Below are positions 44,830 through 54,080 of a stretch of 64,000 bases of DNA, in pieces (position 1 is the first letter of the stretch; each line of letters opens with the position of its first letter). The stretch spans positions 1 to 64,000 of the forward strand of contig NZ_LZFW01000003.1 of the NCBI RefSeq assembly GCF_001676025.1, read 5' to 3'. Position numbers and translations under genes: made by a program. Under the pieces are notes generated by a model. The model saw only the letters and a list, made by a program, of their open reading frames with translations, was not told the origin of the DNA and made no database searches. Origin of the DNA: Vibrio sp. UCD-FRSSP16_30 (lineage in GTDB: Bacteria > Pseudomonadota > Gammaproteobacteria > Enterobacterales > Vibrionaceae).

Positions 44830-46215
44830 ATGCAACCTAACCACGAAACTAAACGAGATGATCGTGATGCTAAGCAGTCTGCGAAAGGCAACTTCTGGGT
44901 CTTTTTCATTCCATCCATTATTGGGTTATTTCTATTTATGGCACCCATTAGTTATGATGGGAACCTGACAATACCAGTAGCGGTTTTAGCTAAAACCCTA
45001 CAGGCAGTATTAGATGGCAGTTTAATCGGCATCATTACATTAATTATCGCAGCAATGGCCATCGCTTCTTTACTGTGCGCGATTAAAACACCACATTTTA
45101 TTGCCAATAGTGACTTTCTAAATGGCTTATTTAGGCCCTCACCACTGTGGCTAACGGTGAGAGTCATTGGCGGTATTGCAGTTACAATGACTTACTTTCA
45201 AATGGGTCCAACAGCCATTTGGGAAGAAAATACCGGAGGCCTAGTTTTAGACGGGCTACTACCGACTCTATTTTCCGTGTTCATCTTTGCAGGCCTATTA
45301 CTTCCTTTACTTCTCAATTTTGGTCTTCTTGAACTTTTTGGCACGCTATTAAGCAAAATAATGCGTCCATTATTTAATCTACCTGGTCGTTCCGCGATTG
45401 ATTGTATGGCCTCTTGGTTAGGTGACGGTAGTGTCGGTATTTTGCTAACCAGTAAGCAATACGAAAGTAAGTTTTATACACAACGAGAAGCAGCCGTCGT
45501 CGGTACGACTTTCTCTGCGGTTTCAATTACATTTAGCTTGGTTGTCATTGCTCAAGTCAATCTAGAGCATTTATTTTTACCTTTCTATGCCGCTATCTGT
45601 TTGGCAGGCTTTGTTGCTGCGGTCATTATTCCGCGCCTACCACCACTAAGCCGTAAAAAGGATGTTTTCATTGATGGTTCAATTCCTGATCACGATGCAA
45701 ATGCCGTCCCTACTGGTCACACAACCTTTTCATGGGGAATGGATTTAGCGCTACAAAAAGCAGGACAAGTCACTTCTGTGCGTAACGTACTTAAAGAAGG
45801 CGTTAAAAACGCGGTTGATATGGTGTTTGGCGTGCTACCTGTTGTCATGGGACTAGGTACTATCGCCTTAGTTATCGCGGAATACACTTCTGTTTTTGCC
45901 TTTTTAGGCAAGCCATTTGTTCCTTACTTAGAGCTACTTGCTATTCCTGAAGCGGTCGCCGCATCGCAAACCATTGTGGTGGGTTTTGCAGATATGTTTA
46001 TTCCTGCCATTCTTGCCGCTTCCATCGACAGTGAGCTAACCCGCTTTGTGATTGCCGCTATGTCGGTCACTCAGCTTATCTATATGTCAGAAGTAGGCGC
46101 ACTACTTCTAGGAAGTAAAATTCCCGTCAATATTGGTGAGCTATTTATTATCTTTATATTGCGAACGTTAATTACGCTACCAGTGATTGCCGGAGTCGCA
46201 CATCTGATTTTTTAA
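44830..46215 (+). CDS. YjiH-family inner-membrane protein (nucleoside-recognition/Gate domain)
   Basis: This 461-residue polytopic membrane protein begins with a hydrophilic 20 residues and then FWVFFIPSIIGLFLFMAPIS. The Gate-domain signatures are GRSAIDCMASWLGDGSVGILLTSKQY and MVFGVLPVVMGLGTIALVIAEY. The YjiH family is predicted to be transporters of unknown substrate. It is monocistronic, followed by a bidirectional terminator shared with the convergent gene. Confidence 0.85.
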   Translation: MQPNHETKRDDRDAKQSAKGNFWVFFIPSIIGLFLFMAPISYDGNLTIPVAVLAKTLQAVLDGSLIGIITLIIAAMAIASLLCAIKTPHFIANSDFLNGLFRPSPLWLTVRVIGGIAVTMTYFQMGPTAIWEENTGGLVLDGLLPTLFSVFIFAGLLLPLLLNFGLLELFGTLLSKIMRPLFNLPGRSAIDCMASWLGDGSVGILLTSKQYESKFYTQREAAVVGTTFSAVSITFSLVVIAQVNLEHLFLPFYAAICLAGFVAAVIIPRLPPLSRKKDVFIDGSIPDHDANAVPTGHTTFSWGMDLALQKAGQVTSVRNVLKEGVKNAVDMVFGVLPVVMGLGTIALVIAEYTSVFAFLGKPFVPYLELLAIPEAVAASQTIVVGFADMFIPAILAASIDSELTRFVIAAMSVTQLIYMSEVGALLLGSKIPVNIGELFIIFILRTLITLPVIAGVAHLIF

Positions 46216-46244
46216 ATTAGCAATTTAGTAAAATAGACCCAAAG

Positions 46245-46290
46245 AAAAGGCCGTGAATATTAGAATCTTATCTATTGTTCACGGCCTTTT
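46245..46290. terminator. Bidirectional terminator
   Basis: AAAAGGCCGTGAA pairs with TTCACGGCCTTTT across a 20-base loop. It ends the YjiH gene and lies right at the stop of the convergent AraC-Ogt gene. Confidence 0.88.
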
Positions 46291-47118
46291 TTATTCATTG
46301 CAATGCACCGCTTCCCAGCCTTGAATCGCAACTTTGCGATCACTTCCCCAACGAAACTGTCCTACATCCCCATCCCCTCGAATCACACGGTGGCAAGGAA
46401 TAAGAAAACCAATGCTATTAGAAGCAATGGCAGTACCTACCGCGCGCGATGCATTGGGTGAGCCGACTTGTTTCGCTATTTGCGAGTATGAAAGCAGTTG
46501 TCCTGAATGACTTTTTATCAACGCTTCCCATACTTTAATTTGAAAATTAGTCCCTTTCACAAGTAGATGAATTTTATCTCCACAGCCAGAAAACACAGAG
46601 TTAGCAATAGGTTGAGCATCTCCTTTTTGCAAGCTTGCCAGTGGCCATTGCTGTTGTAACCTCTCTGTTATTTGTTGCACATCAAGATCAACAAATTGCA
46701 AGAAACAGATACCTCTATCAGTCCAGCCAATAACTGCGATGCCAAAAGGCGTCTGCGCGGAACCAAAGGTAATCACTAGCTGTTCACCTAAACTTTTGGC
46801 CTCCCCCGGCGTCATCGCTTCACAAGAGACCAATAGATCATGCAATCGACCCGTGTCCGATAAGCCAATATTATCTGCCACTTCTAGCAAATTATTAGAA
46901 CGTTTCAGCTGTTGTAGTGCTCGCTCTTTAGTGATGGATTGCATAAATCGCTTTGGTGAGATCCCTGCCCATTCAGTAAAAATGCGCTGCAGATGATGCT
47001 CACTAACATAAACATGCTCAGCGATTTCAGACAGGCTGGGCTGCTTATGCGCATGAGCTCGAATATATTCAATCGCCTTTTCGACCGTCTGATAATGACG
47101 TTGTTGACTACTACTCAT
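46291..47118 (-). CDS. AraC-type regulator fused to O6-methylguanine-DNA methyltransferase (Ada-like)
   Basis: This 275-residue protein has an N-terminal AraC HTH pair (SLSEIAEHVYVSEHHLQRIF...ISPKRFMQSI) joined to a methyltransferase domain. The acceptor site is SIGFLIPCHRVIRGDG (Cys242), with YSQIAKQVGSPNASRAVGTA before it. The zinc-binding phosphotriester-repair domain of full Ada is missing, so it can repair O6-methylguanine but should not sense methylphosphotriesters as Ada does. It overlaps the 3' end of the DMT transporter gene by 8 bp. Confidence 0.93.
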   Translation of the reverse strand: MSSSQQRHYQTVEKAIEYIRAHAHKQPSLSEIAEHVYVSEHHLQRIFTEWAGISPKRFMQSITKERALQQLKRSNNLLEVADNIGLSDTGRLHDLLVSCEAMTPGEAKSLGEQLVITFGSAQTPFGIAVIGWTDRGICFLQFVDLDVQQITERLQQQWPLASLQKGDAQPIANSVFSGCGDKIHLLVKGTNFQIKVWEALIKSHSGQLLSYSQIAKQVGSPNASRAVGTAIASNSIGFLIPCHRVIRGDGDVGQFRWGSDRKVAIQGWEAVHCNE

Positions 47119-48007
47119 CAGTGGTTGCTCGCTTTGATATAAACAATTTATTTATTGAAAACCCTGTCACTAGCATAGTACCAGCGATAACAAATAAAGC
47201 GCCGAACGCAGTGTTCCACCCGACCTGTTCATCCAAAAATAGATACCCCCACAAAATTCCAAACAATGGTATTAGAAAAGTAACCGATAAGGCCGATGGA
47301 GGGCCAAGATCTTCAATTAGACGAAAATAAAGCAGATAAGCCAGTCCAGTACACACCACCCCAAGTAACACCACCGAGATAGAAATCTCTAAATTTGGCA
47401 TTTCTCTGATCGGTAAAAAAGGCAATAGCGGTAATACAATCAGGCAAGCCGCCCACATGCTGCCATGAGCATTATCAAATGACGAAATCTTAGGCGCATG
47501 CTTTGCATAATTACTGGCAATGCCGTAACAGCAAGCAGCCATTACCCCGGCAATCATTGCCATACCTGAATCCTTAGATAACAGCTGGCTATCAAAACCG
47601 ACCAGTATATAAACGCCAATTACCCCACTCATCAAGCCAATAATCACCTTTACAGTCGGTAATCTTCGAGACCATATAATGGCAATCGCTGCGCCCCAAA
47701 TAGCCGCTGTAGAATTTAATATAGACAAAATAGAGGCTGGCAGTGTTTGCGCTGCATAAGCAAATAACAAAAACGGCAGTGCGGTATTAAATAGCCCAAT
47801 AATAAAAAAGTGTTTCTTATAACGAACAAAATCTAAACGTTTATTTAAGTAAAAAGCCACCATCAATAAACTGATGGCCGCAAACAATACCCTCGCTTCT
47901 ATCAAATAAGCAGGTCCTAGTGCATTTGCAGATATGCGCATAAAAAGGAACGAGCCCCCCCAAATAGCGGCAAGGCAAAGTAATCGAAGCATACTGGTAA
48001 TAGTCAA
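47111..48007 (-). CDS. EamA/DMT-superfamily transporter
   Basis: This 298-residue protein has ten membrane helices in two EamA repeats. The first begins LLCLAAIWGGSFLFMRISAN and the second AGVMAACCYGIASNYAKHAP, with PPSALSVTFLIPLFGILWGYLFLDE in the second repeat. It is probably an exporter of an amino acid or metabolite. It is cotranscribed with, and overlaps, the AraC-Ogt gene. The upstream region is divergent from the OmpA-like gene. Confidence 0.9.
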   Translation of the reverse strand: MTITSMLRLLCLAAIWGGSFLFMRISANALGPAYLIEARVLFAAISLLMVAFYLNKRLDFVRYKKHFFIIGLFNTALPFLLFAYAAQTLPASILSILNSTAAIWGAAIAIIWSRRLPTVKVIIGLMSGVIGVYILVGFDSQLLSKDSGMAMIAGVMAACCYGIASNYAKHAPKISSFDNAHGSMWAACLIVLPLLPFLPIREMPNLEISISVVLLGVVCTGLAYLLYFRLIEDLGPPSALSVTFLIPLFGILWGYLFLDEQVGWNTAFGALFVIAGTMLVTGFSINKLFISKRATTDE

Positions 48008-48311
48008 AATAACGCCTGTAGAAATGATACTGATGCAGTGAGTGTGATCGCTAACCCGCCATTACTCAACCCGATTCTTGTGCAATATTTAACTGACATA
48101 GACGCCAATTGAAAATTGAGCAATAAAACATAAGGTAAATATTTGGAAGTGTGACGCAGACCCAATAATTAAACAATTGATTTACAAAATTCACATATAG
48201 TTCAAATTGGTGAAACTATTTTGTTTAACAATAAGTTAAAGTTAGAAACAAACAACAAAGTAACCTTAGAATTAAACTTGTATCTCAATCTACTGATAAG
48301 GATTTCAGCCG
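48008..48311. other. Divergent promoter region
   Basis: About 300 bp between the DMT gene and the OmpA-like barrel gene. AT-rich towards the right end, with no other feature seen. Confidence 0.4.
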
Positions 48312-48869
48312 ATGAAAAAAATTAGCATAGCTGCTGCACTTTTATTAGCGGTATCAACGACGGCTATCGCCGACGAAAGCACTGCACATGAACCGCATTT
48401 TTATGGTGGACTTAATTTAGGAGTAGCTAACTGGGGCGGCCTTGGTTCGGATGTGACCAATGCTACAAGTGTCGATGACTCAAACGTTTCTTGGGGTGCA
48501 TCAGTTGGTATACAAGCTTTTCCATGGGTAGCATTCGAACTTGGCTATCAAAACCTTGGTGAAGCCGATCTCAAAGATGTATCGGGAAGCTACGATGCAC
48601 AAACAATCAATCTAACCGCTAAATTATCCCATAATATTACTGACGAAGTCTCCATTTACGGAAAAGCCGGAACCCAATGGTATGACTGGAATGCCAACGG
48701 ATCTAACGTTTATTCAAACGATAATGGTTGGACGCCTCACCTAGGGCTTGGCGTAGAATATGCATTTAATAAAAACTGGTCAGGTGCACTAGACTATACA
48801 TGGTACAACGACATTGGTGGCCCTGATATCAACAATATCGGCTTGGTAGCAATCTACCACTGGCGCTAA
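48312..48869 (+). CDS. OmpA-like outer-membrane beta-barrel protein
   Basis: This 185-residue precursor has a signal peptide (about 20 residues, ending TTAIA). It has an eight-stranded barrel pattern (HFYGGLNLGVANWGG, ASVGIQAFPWVAFELGYQNL, LSIYGKAGTQWYDW-like strands) and a C-terminal aromatic-basic end (IYHWR). There is no peptidoglycan-binding domain. It resembles the N-terminal domain of OmpA. It lies 73 bp before a lipoprotein gene and near YjbH, suggesting an envelope unit. Confidence 0.85.
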   Translation: MKKISIAAALLLAVSTTAIADESTAHEPHFYGGLNLGVANWGGLGSDVTNATSVDDSNVSWGASVGIQAFPWVAFELGYQNLGEADLKDVSGSYDAQTINLTAKLSHNITDEVSIYGKAGTQWYDWNANGSNVYSNDNGWTPHLGLGVEYAFNKNWSGALDYTWYNDIGGPDINNIGLVAIYHWR

Positions 48870-48942
48870 ACACAATACAAACTGATTTTAATTGGCTATC
48901 CAAAATGGATGGATAGCAGTTGTTTCACACAGGAGAATAATC

Positions 48943-49917
48943 GTGAAATATAAAATAATCGCAATGGCTGTCAGTGGTGTCCTTTTATCGGCATGTGGCA
49001 GTGACAATGATAACCGAGTAGAACCTACATCTACTTCTGTTCAAGCTTTTGATGGTGCGGTTCGATTTATAGATACCTATATGAACTGTGCTGATAACGG
49101 TTGGGATTATCTCGGTGAAACTGGCGGAAAAGGCATTATTAATGTCGGTAAAGGCAATTACCCTCTATTTGACGAAGATCCAACGCAGTGCTCTTTTAAG
49201 TTTGGCGAAAGTGCTGAACCAAGTGGTGGTGGTACCAATGCAGCTGAGGATGAGAGTAACGGTAAATACATGACTAAGGTCGTATATACGGTTCCTGGCT
49301 CTCTTATTGAAGCAGGTCAACCCATTGTAGGCACACCATACACTTCACTTATTGCCCAAGCAATTGAAGATGATACTTCAGGTTTAACTGTTGACCAGAT
49401 CATTGACAACGTCTTTGCGGCAACACTTCCTGCAGGTACTGAATTGACCGACACACAGAAGAAGCTTCTGCTTAGTGACCCTCAAGCGGCGCTTGATAGC
49501 ATGGATGATGCTACTTCAAAGAGTGTCCAAGCTTCGACTATGATTCTTTCTGATGCTTTAGTCGGCGCGCAAGAACAGCTAGATGAAGGGGATATCAGTG
49601 AAAAACGTACTGTAGATGAAATAGCTAACGTAACCCAGACCATCGCTACCTCATTAGCCGCTCAAGATGATTTCCCAATTAACAGTGCTGGTAAACCTAC
49701 ATTTGTGGACTATACCGAAGACCTTAATGATCCAATAAAATTTAAAACAGCATTAGATGCAACTCCTGATCCAGAAGAACCACTACCACCAAGTACTGTT
49801 ACAGGGGATGATCCTCTACAGGAAGGTGATGTAAGTGAAGAGATCCCACCTACGGAGATCCCGCCCATAGATGAAGAGACCCCACCAGCAACAGGCGGTG
49901 GCGGTAGTACTGGTTAA
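48943..49917 (+). CDS. Lipoprotein of unknown function next to YjbH
   Basis: This 324-residue lipoprotein has a GTG start with AGGAG 7 bases upstream, replacing a longer frame that begins in the leader. The lipobox is LLSAC (Cys18), followed by GSDNDN, which should favour outer-membrane localisation. The central part is acidic and helical. The end is Pro/Glu-rich (PEEPLPPSTVTGDDPLQ) and closes with TGGGGSTG. No known domain is recognised. The neighbouring barrel and YjbH genes suggest a shared surface role. Confidence 0.75.
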   Translation: MKYKIIAMAVSGVLLSACGSDNDNRVEPTSTSVQAFDGAVRFIDTYMNCADNGWDYLGETGGKGIINVGKGNYPLFDEDPTQCSFKFGESAEPSGGGTNAAEDESNGKYMTKVVYTVPGSLIEAGQPIVGTPYTSLIAQAIEDDTSGLTVDQIIDNVFAATLPAGTELTDTQKKLLLSDPQAALDSMDDATSKSVQASTMILSDALVGAQEQLDEGDISEKRTVDEIANVTQTIATSLAAQDDFPINSAGKPTFVDYTEDLNDPIKFKTALDATPDPEEPLPPSTVTGDDPLQEGDVSEEIPPTEIPPIDEETPPATGGGGSTG

Positions 49918-49937
49918 CAGTTAAAACCACTCTACAC

Positions 49938-49959
49938 AACGCCTCTTTATTGAGGCGTT
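49938..49959 (+). terminator. Hairpin between lipoprotein and yjbH genes
   Basis: AACGCCTC pairs with GAGGCGTT around a 6-base loop, followed by GTACTTT. A weak terminator or attenuator that still allows yjbH expression is likely. Confidence 0.55.
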
Positions 49960-50004
49960 GTACTTTAATCACCTCTTTTAAATCTTTAGGATATGGATGT
50001 TCCT

Positions 50005-52074
50005 ATGCCGATGACTGCATCTCGCACTCTCACTTTGTCATTGATGACTGCTTTTAGTTATCCCGCCCTTGCTCAAGTTGATATTTTACCTTCCCAGCAA
50101 GGCTTCAGCGGACTCATTTTTACGCCCAATGCCCAAACCCTTACCACAGGCAAAGGCTCGGCTTCTTTTGCTCAAGGGGTGCCTTATCGTGGCAACATAG
50201 CTGAACTGGACTCATGGTATGTCAACGCCGGCGTATTTCCTCATCTTGAGGTAGGCGGACGCATTGTGACCAAAGAATATGACTCGAATTGTTATACCGA
50301 TGGCTGTGGTATCCGCGATCTCTCTGCTACCGCCAAATTTCAGCTTCCCTATTTACACGATTTAACCGGTTTTAACCTCGCCTTTGGTGCGCAAGACATT
50401 GGCGGCGCAGCCAGTAACTTTGATGCCTATTTTGTGGTCGCTGATACTGAAATTGACGCCTTAAATTTACGTCTTAGTGGCGGTTACGCTAAATCTGATT
50501 TGAGCCTTGGTGTCCTTGATGGCGCTTTTGCAGGAGCAGAATGGCAGCCTTTTGATTTTATTCAGCTGGCTGGTGAATATGACGCGCAAGAGTTTAATGC
50601 TGCGCTACGTGTGATGACACCGCAAGATTCACTTCCTTACGGCGCTCAATTAGCGGCTCAATATCAACTCTATACTGGGCACGATAACCAAGATCAAACG
50701 CTTTGGGCTGTTAGTGCATCGGTACCTTTTTTTGGTGACACTTTCACACGCAAAAAATACTCAGATATTAAGCCCGATACCACGACACAACTGGCTACTG
50801 AGCTTGCCAATGCTGACGCTAGCAGTATCACCCAACTCATTGGCAAACTTGAGCAAGAAGGGTTTATCAATATCCGCGTGGGCTCAAACCTAGATACACT
50901 AGTTGTCACCCTAGAAAACAAGCGTTATCAACACAATGAAATGGATGGTGCAGGTGTTGCTTTAGGTATCATTGCCGCCAATTCTGGTGAAGGATTGTTT
51001 GCCGACTTGCCACGAGGTAACAGTCACTCGCAAAAGCTTGAGCTGATTTTACTGCACAACAAACTGCCCATGCTGGCGGTCAATACAGAGCTACAATGTT
51101 ATCGCGACTTTCTAACAACTGGTATTGAGTGCCAACAGATAGAATTCTCTAACCAATCTCTCAATGCAAAGTTAGAGCAAACCCATTGGCACTACGAAAC
51201 CACCAATGATGGTTTTGGTTACAGTGAGGTTATTTTCTCACCCGTCATGAATTACGCTGTCGCCACTGAATATGGATTTTTTGATTACTCTATTGGACTA
51301 GGCACCAATCTTTATACACCACTGTGGAAAGGTGCGGCTATCGATGTTCGTCATATTTTGCCTATCGCCAACAGTGATGACTACGATGATGGCTATTACC
51401 AAAATAGTGCTCTGGAGAATGAAGTAGACCGCGCGTTAATTCATCAAGCATTTCGTCTACCGGTCGATATGATGACTCAGTTTAGTCTTGGTCTTATTCG
51501 CAGTGATTACTACGGCGGCCAGAACGAAACACAATGGTACAGTGCTCAGGGTATGCATAACTTAGGCTTTGAAGTTGGCTATTTTGAAGCTAAAGACAGC
51601 ATCGATACCAAGGCGCGCACCCCATTACTTACTCATTACCGTTTGTCGGTGGCTCAATGGAACTGGCAGATGCAAGTACAAGGTGGTGAATTTTGGGGCG
51701 GAGATCAAGGCGTTAAAGCTACGTCCAGTCATTGGCTTGGCGATACTAGGCTCGATGCTTCTTATCTAACCAGTGAGCAAGAAGAGTTTGTCGCACTCAA
51801 TATCTCCATACCACTGACATTCTGGCGTGGAATGAAGCCTGAATACCTTACTGTTAGAGGGGTGAGTGAATGGAACTTCAATGTACAAACTCGTGTTGGA
51901 GAAACCCACAACCAACTTAATACTGGCTTAGGGCAAACAGCAAATAACTATCACGATCTTGATACGCAGTATTATGACCGAGCAAGATTAAGTCCGAACT
52001 ACTTTGAACATAATCCGGTTCGTTTGCGTAATGCGTATTTACGTTACTTAGACGAGGTGGTTTACGAGCAATAA
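50005..52074 (+). CDS. yjbH: YjbH-family outer-membrane lipoprotein-like protein of exopolysaccharide loci
   Basis: About 689 residues, with a signal peptide ending FSYPALA. It has the YjbH N-terminal signature VDILPSQQGFSGLIFTPNAQ, a beta-rich barrel (FPHLEVGGRIVTKEY and similar), a central alpha/beta segment (LIGKLEQEGFINIRVGSNLD), and a C-terminal barrel ending in RYLDEVVYEQ. E. coli YjbH belongs to the yjbEFGH exopolysaccharide operon. Here the yjbE, F and G partners are not adjacent. The ATG at 50005 is preferred over 49993 for ribosome-site spacing. Confidence 0.88.
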   Translation: MPMTASRTLTLSLMTAFSYPALAQVDILPSQQGFSGLIFTPNAQTLTTGKGSASFAQGVPYRGNIAELDSWYVNAGVFPHLEVGGRIVTKEYDSNCYTDGCGIRDLSATAKFQLPYLHDLTGFNLAFGAQDIGGAASNFDAYFVVADTEIDALNLRLSGGYAKSDLSLGVLDGAFAGAEWQPFDFIQLAGEYDAQEFNAALRVMTPQDSLPYGAQLAAQYQLYTGHDNQDQTLWAVSASVPFFGDTFTRKKYSDIKPDTTTQLATELANADASSITQLIGKLEQEGFINIRVGSNLDTLVVTLENKRYQHNEMDGAGVALGIIAANSGEGLFADLPRGNSHSQKLELILLHNKLPMLAVNTELQCYRDFLTTGIECQQIEFSNQSLNAKLEQTHWHYETTNDGFGYSEVIFSPVMNYAVATEYGFFDYSIGLGTNLYTPLWKGAAIDVRHILPIANSDDYDDGYYQNSALENEVDRALIHQAFRLPVDMMTQFSLGLIRSDYYGGQNETQWYSAQGMHNLGFEVGYFEAKDSIDTKARTPLLTHYRLSVAQWNWQMQVQGGEFWGGDQGVKATSSHWLGDTRLDASYLTSEQEEFVALNISIPLTFWRGMKPEYLTVRGVSEWNFNVQTRVGETHNQLNTGLGQTANNYHDLDTQYYDRARLSPNYFEHNPVRLRNAYLRYLDEVVYEQ

Positions 52075-52127
52075 CACCCTGTTATTTTACAAGCTCAATT
52101 GATCAAAGATTCCGTTCTGCACTAACC

Positions 52128-52166
52128 AAAAAGCGAAGCCCTTCAATTGAAAGGCTTCGCTTTTTT
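52128..52166 (+). terminator. Terminator after yjbH
   Basis: AAAAAGCGAAGCC pairs with GGCTTCGCTTTTTT around a loop that itself contains TTCAATTGAA. It is bidirectional in form. Confidence 0.93.
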
Positions 52167-52211
52167 CTATCAATATCAAGGTAAACACTTGATAATTGCG
52201 CTATTTTTGAA

Positions 52212-52236
52212 CATTTACTTACTGTGATTGGTATCA
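52212..52236 (-). repeat. 25-bp dispersed repeat, copy 2
   Basis: The minus strand begins TGATACCAATCACAGTAAGT and is identical over 25 bp to copy 1 at 32990-33014. Here it encodes the last residues (SDTNHSK) and the TAA stop of the Sel1-like gene. Confidence 0.85.
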
Positions 52237-52844
52237 GACATTTGTCTCCACATCTGTGCTTTTTCTTCATCAGCAAGTGGGTTTTCCGTGGAGCGATACC
52301 AATCAACGAGGAACATTTGCGCGCGAAGGCAACGTCGATTGGCGGCATGTTCAATTAACGCAAGACCTCTATCCATATTGCTTTGAATGCCAAAACCTTC
52401 AAACAGTGCGATACCTTGCTCGTATTCGGCCTGCTCATCACCATTAAGTGCATCAAGTGCGTTCTTCCAATAACGTAGGCTATCTTGCGACAACAGCTCT
52501 TCAGAGGATGAATCACACACTCTGATAAGACCTTCAATACCTTCTCTACTTTCCTGAAGAGCGGCTTTTTCATACCAATAGACCGCTTCTTTAGGATATT
52601 TTGACTCATTTATTTTTGCCAACTCGATTTGAGTAGTCAGGTGGCCGTTATCAGCTAATACTACTTTTTCTTTCTGCAGCCTGACTCGCTGAGCCTCTGT
52701 CGCTCGCACTTTTTCTTTTGCTTGAAGTCTTCGGTATTCAGACTTCTCTGAACGGCTTGATATCCATTTACCTATGCCCAAGAAAAGCACCATAAAGAGA
52801 ATGATTACTCCTCCCGCTGCCATAATTTCAGTAACGGTTAACAT
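52215..52844 (-). CDS. Membrane-anchored Sel1-repeat-like protein
   Basis: This 209-residue protein has one N-terminal membrane helix (MAAGGVIILFMVLFLGIGKW), a charged coiled-coil stretch (about residues 32-65), and helical repeats of Sel1/TPR type (YPKEAVYWYEKAALQESREGI, and later AEYEQGIALFEGFGIQSNMD). The last seven codons and stop are supplied by a dispersed repeat, so the natural C-terminus may have been replaced. Function unknown, but Sel1 proteins commonly mediate protein-protein contacts. Confidence 0.75.
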   Translation of the reverse strand: MLTVTEIMAAGGVIILFMVLFLGIGKWISSRSEKSEYRRLQAKEKVRATEAQRVRLQKEKVVLADNGHLTTQIELAKINESKYPKEAVYWYEKAALQESREGIEGLIRVCDSSSEELLSQDSLRYWKNALDALNGDEQAEYEQGIALFEGFGIQSNMDRGLALIEHAANRRCLRAQMFLVDWYRSTENPLADEEKAQMWRQMSDTNHSK

Positions 52845-53119
52845 ACTGTGCCCTTATCCGGAAAACTCAATTTTCCAATGTTTTTCACTATGATCAAAGA
52901 TACCAAGTAACCCATAGAAACCATCTAGGCTACCACTTCTAATCTTGATATCTCATTATTATAGCTCAAGCTTATTTTTTCTCTTGATGAGCTTAGGTAC
53001 AACACGGTTTTGTATGCTATCAACAAGACAAAAAAAGCCAGAGTTAGGTTTCCCTTCTCTGACTAATAGGACGTTTTTAGAACAATCTTTTATTTATAAT
53101 ATCGTAGGTCTTCTATCTA

Positions 53120-53938
53120 TTATTTATGAGCTTCCAGCGCATCAATATAAACTTGCTGTGCACCTTGTACTTTAAGATCTTTGGCTTCATCTAACAGTGC
53201 TAATGCCTTGGGCATATTGTCTTCGTTGACGGCTTTGGTGATAGCGTTGTAGTAATAATCCTGAGTTGATTTTTCAACTGTTGCATCTAATGCACTAGAA
53301 TGCTTTTCAATATCATCGCTGGCAAATAGCCCTACGCTTGCCCCTGAAACCTCAACCAGTAACTTACCCTGTGCGGCATGTTTAGTCGGAATATCTTTAA
53401 CTTCAGGAAGGTAGTTGCCCTTTCCTTCTGCCATTGCGCGAGCTGGGTGGATTCTATCCGTCGTAGTTGCCAGCTCCGCCTTTGTCGTATAGATCAACAT
53501 AGTGACGGTTTGTTGATTGACCGGAGGCGTTAACCTTACATTGGCCACTAAACGATCGCCCCACGCTAAACGTGGTCGTTGATATTCAAATGCAGATGCA
53601 TCGTATTTTTCGATCACATCGCCATTGTCACTGACAATTAAAATCTCTGGAGAAAAGAACGCTTCATCAGTCATATTACTTGTAACAGAAATATCTAATG
53701 GGCCTCGGTTTGCAGGAAGTTCAAAAGCGACCACAGGGCTATCAATGAGATTATTACTCAATACTTGAGTATGTTCATCGATAGTAACTAATGCTTGGGT
53801 ATCCAACTTTAAAGCGGATTTATTAAGAGAAACGACTGAAGTAACTGACGTTTCTGACCCAACTTGATGGATGCTTTCTTGGCTTGCACAGCCAGCAAGC
53901 GCCACACAGCAGCTTAAAAATAAGGCTTTTAATTTCAT
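53120..53938 (-). CDS. malM: Maltose operon periplasmic lipoprotein MalM
   Basis: This 272-residue protein has a lipobox (ALAGC, Cys17), unlike the soluble periplasmic E. coli MalM. The body matches the family (YQRPRLAWGDRLVANVRL, AARA-like segment HPARAMAEGKG, and the helical C-terminus ALALLDEAKDLKVQ). It is the last gene of the lamB-malM unit, 142 bp after lamB. The ATG at 53938 has AAGGAAAT. Its function is not well defined in any species, but it is part of the maltose regulon. Confidence 0.88.
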   Translation of the reverse strand: MKLKALFLSCCVALAGCASQESIHQVGSETSVTSVVSLNKSALKLDTQALVTIDEHTQVLSNNLIDSPVVAFELPANRGPLDISVTSNMTDEAFFSPEILIVSDNGDVIEKYDASAFEYQRPRLAWGDRLVANVRLTPPVNQQTVTMLIYTTKAELATTTDRIHPARAMAEGKGNYLPEVKDIPTKHAAQGKLLVEVSGASVGLFASDDIEKHSSALDATVEKSTQDYYYNAITKAVNEDNMPKALALLDEAKDLKVQGAQQVYIDALEAHK

Positions 53939-54023
53939 TGGGATTTCCTTTGTTATTTTTTTAATCGCTTTCATCAGTAATAGTCACTTATAGCAAATAC
54001 AACCGATGAAAGCCCTTAAAAAA

Positions 54024-54047
54024 ATAGCCGACTGTTAAGTCAGCTAT
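54024..54047 (-). terminator. Hairpin between lamB and malM
   Basis: ATAGC and GACT pair with AGTC and GCTAT with a one-base bulge around GTTA. It may lower expression of malM relative to lamB. Confidence 0.5.
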
Positions 54048-54080
54048 ATAATCACTCTAACTCAAGTTATATCGAGTTGA

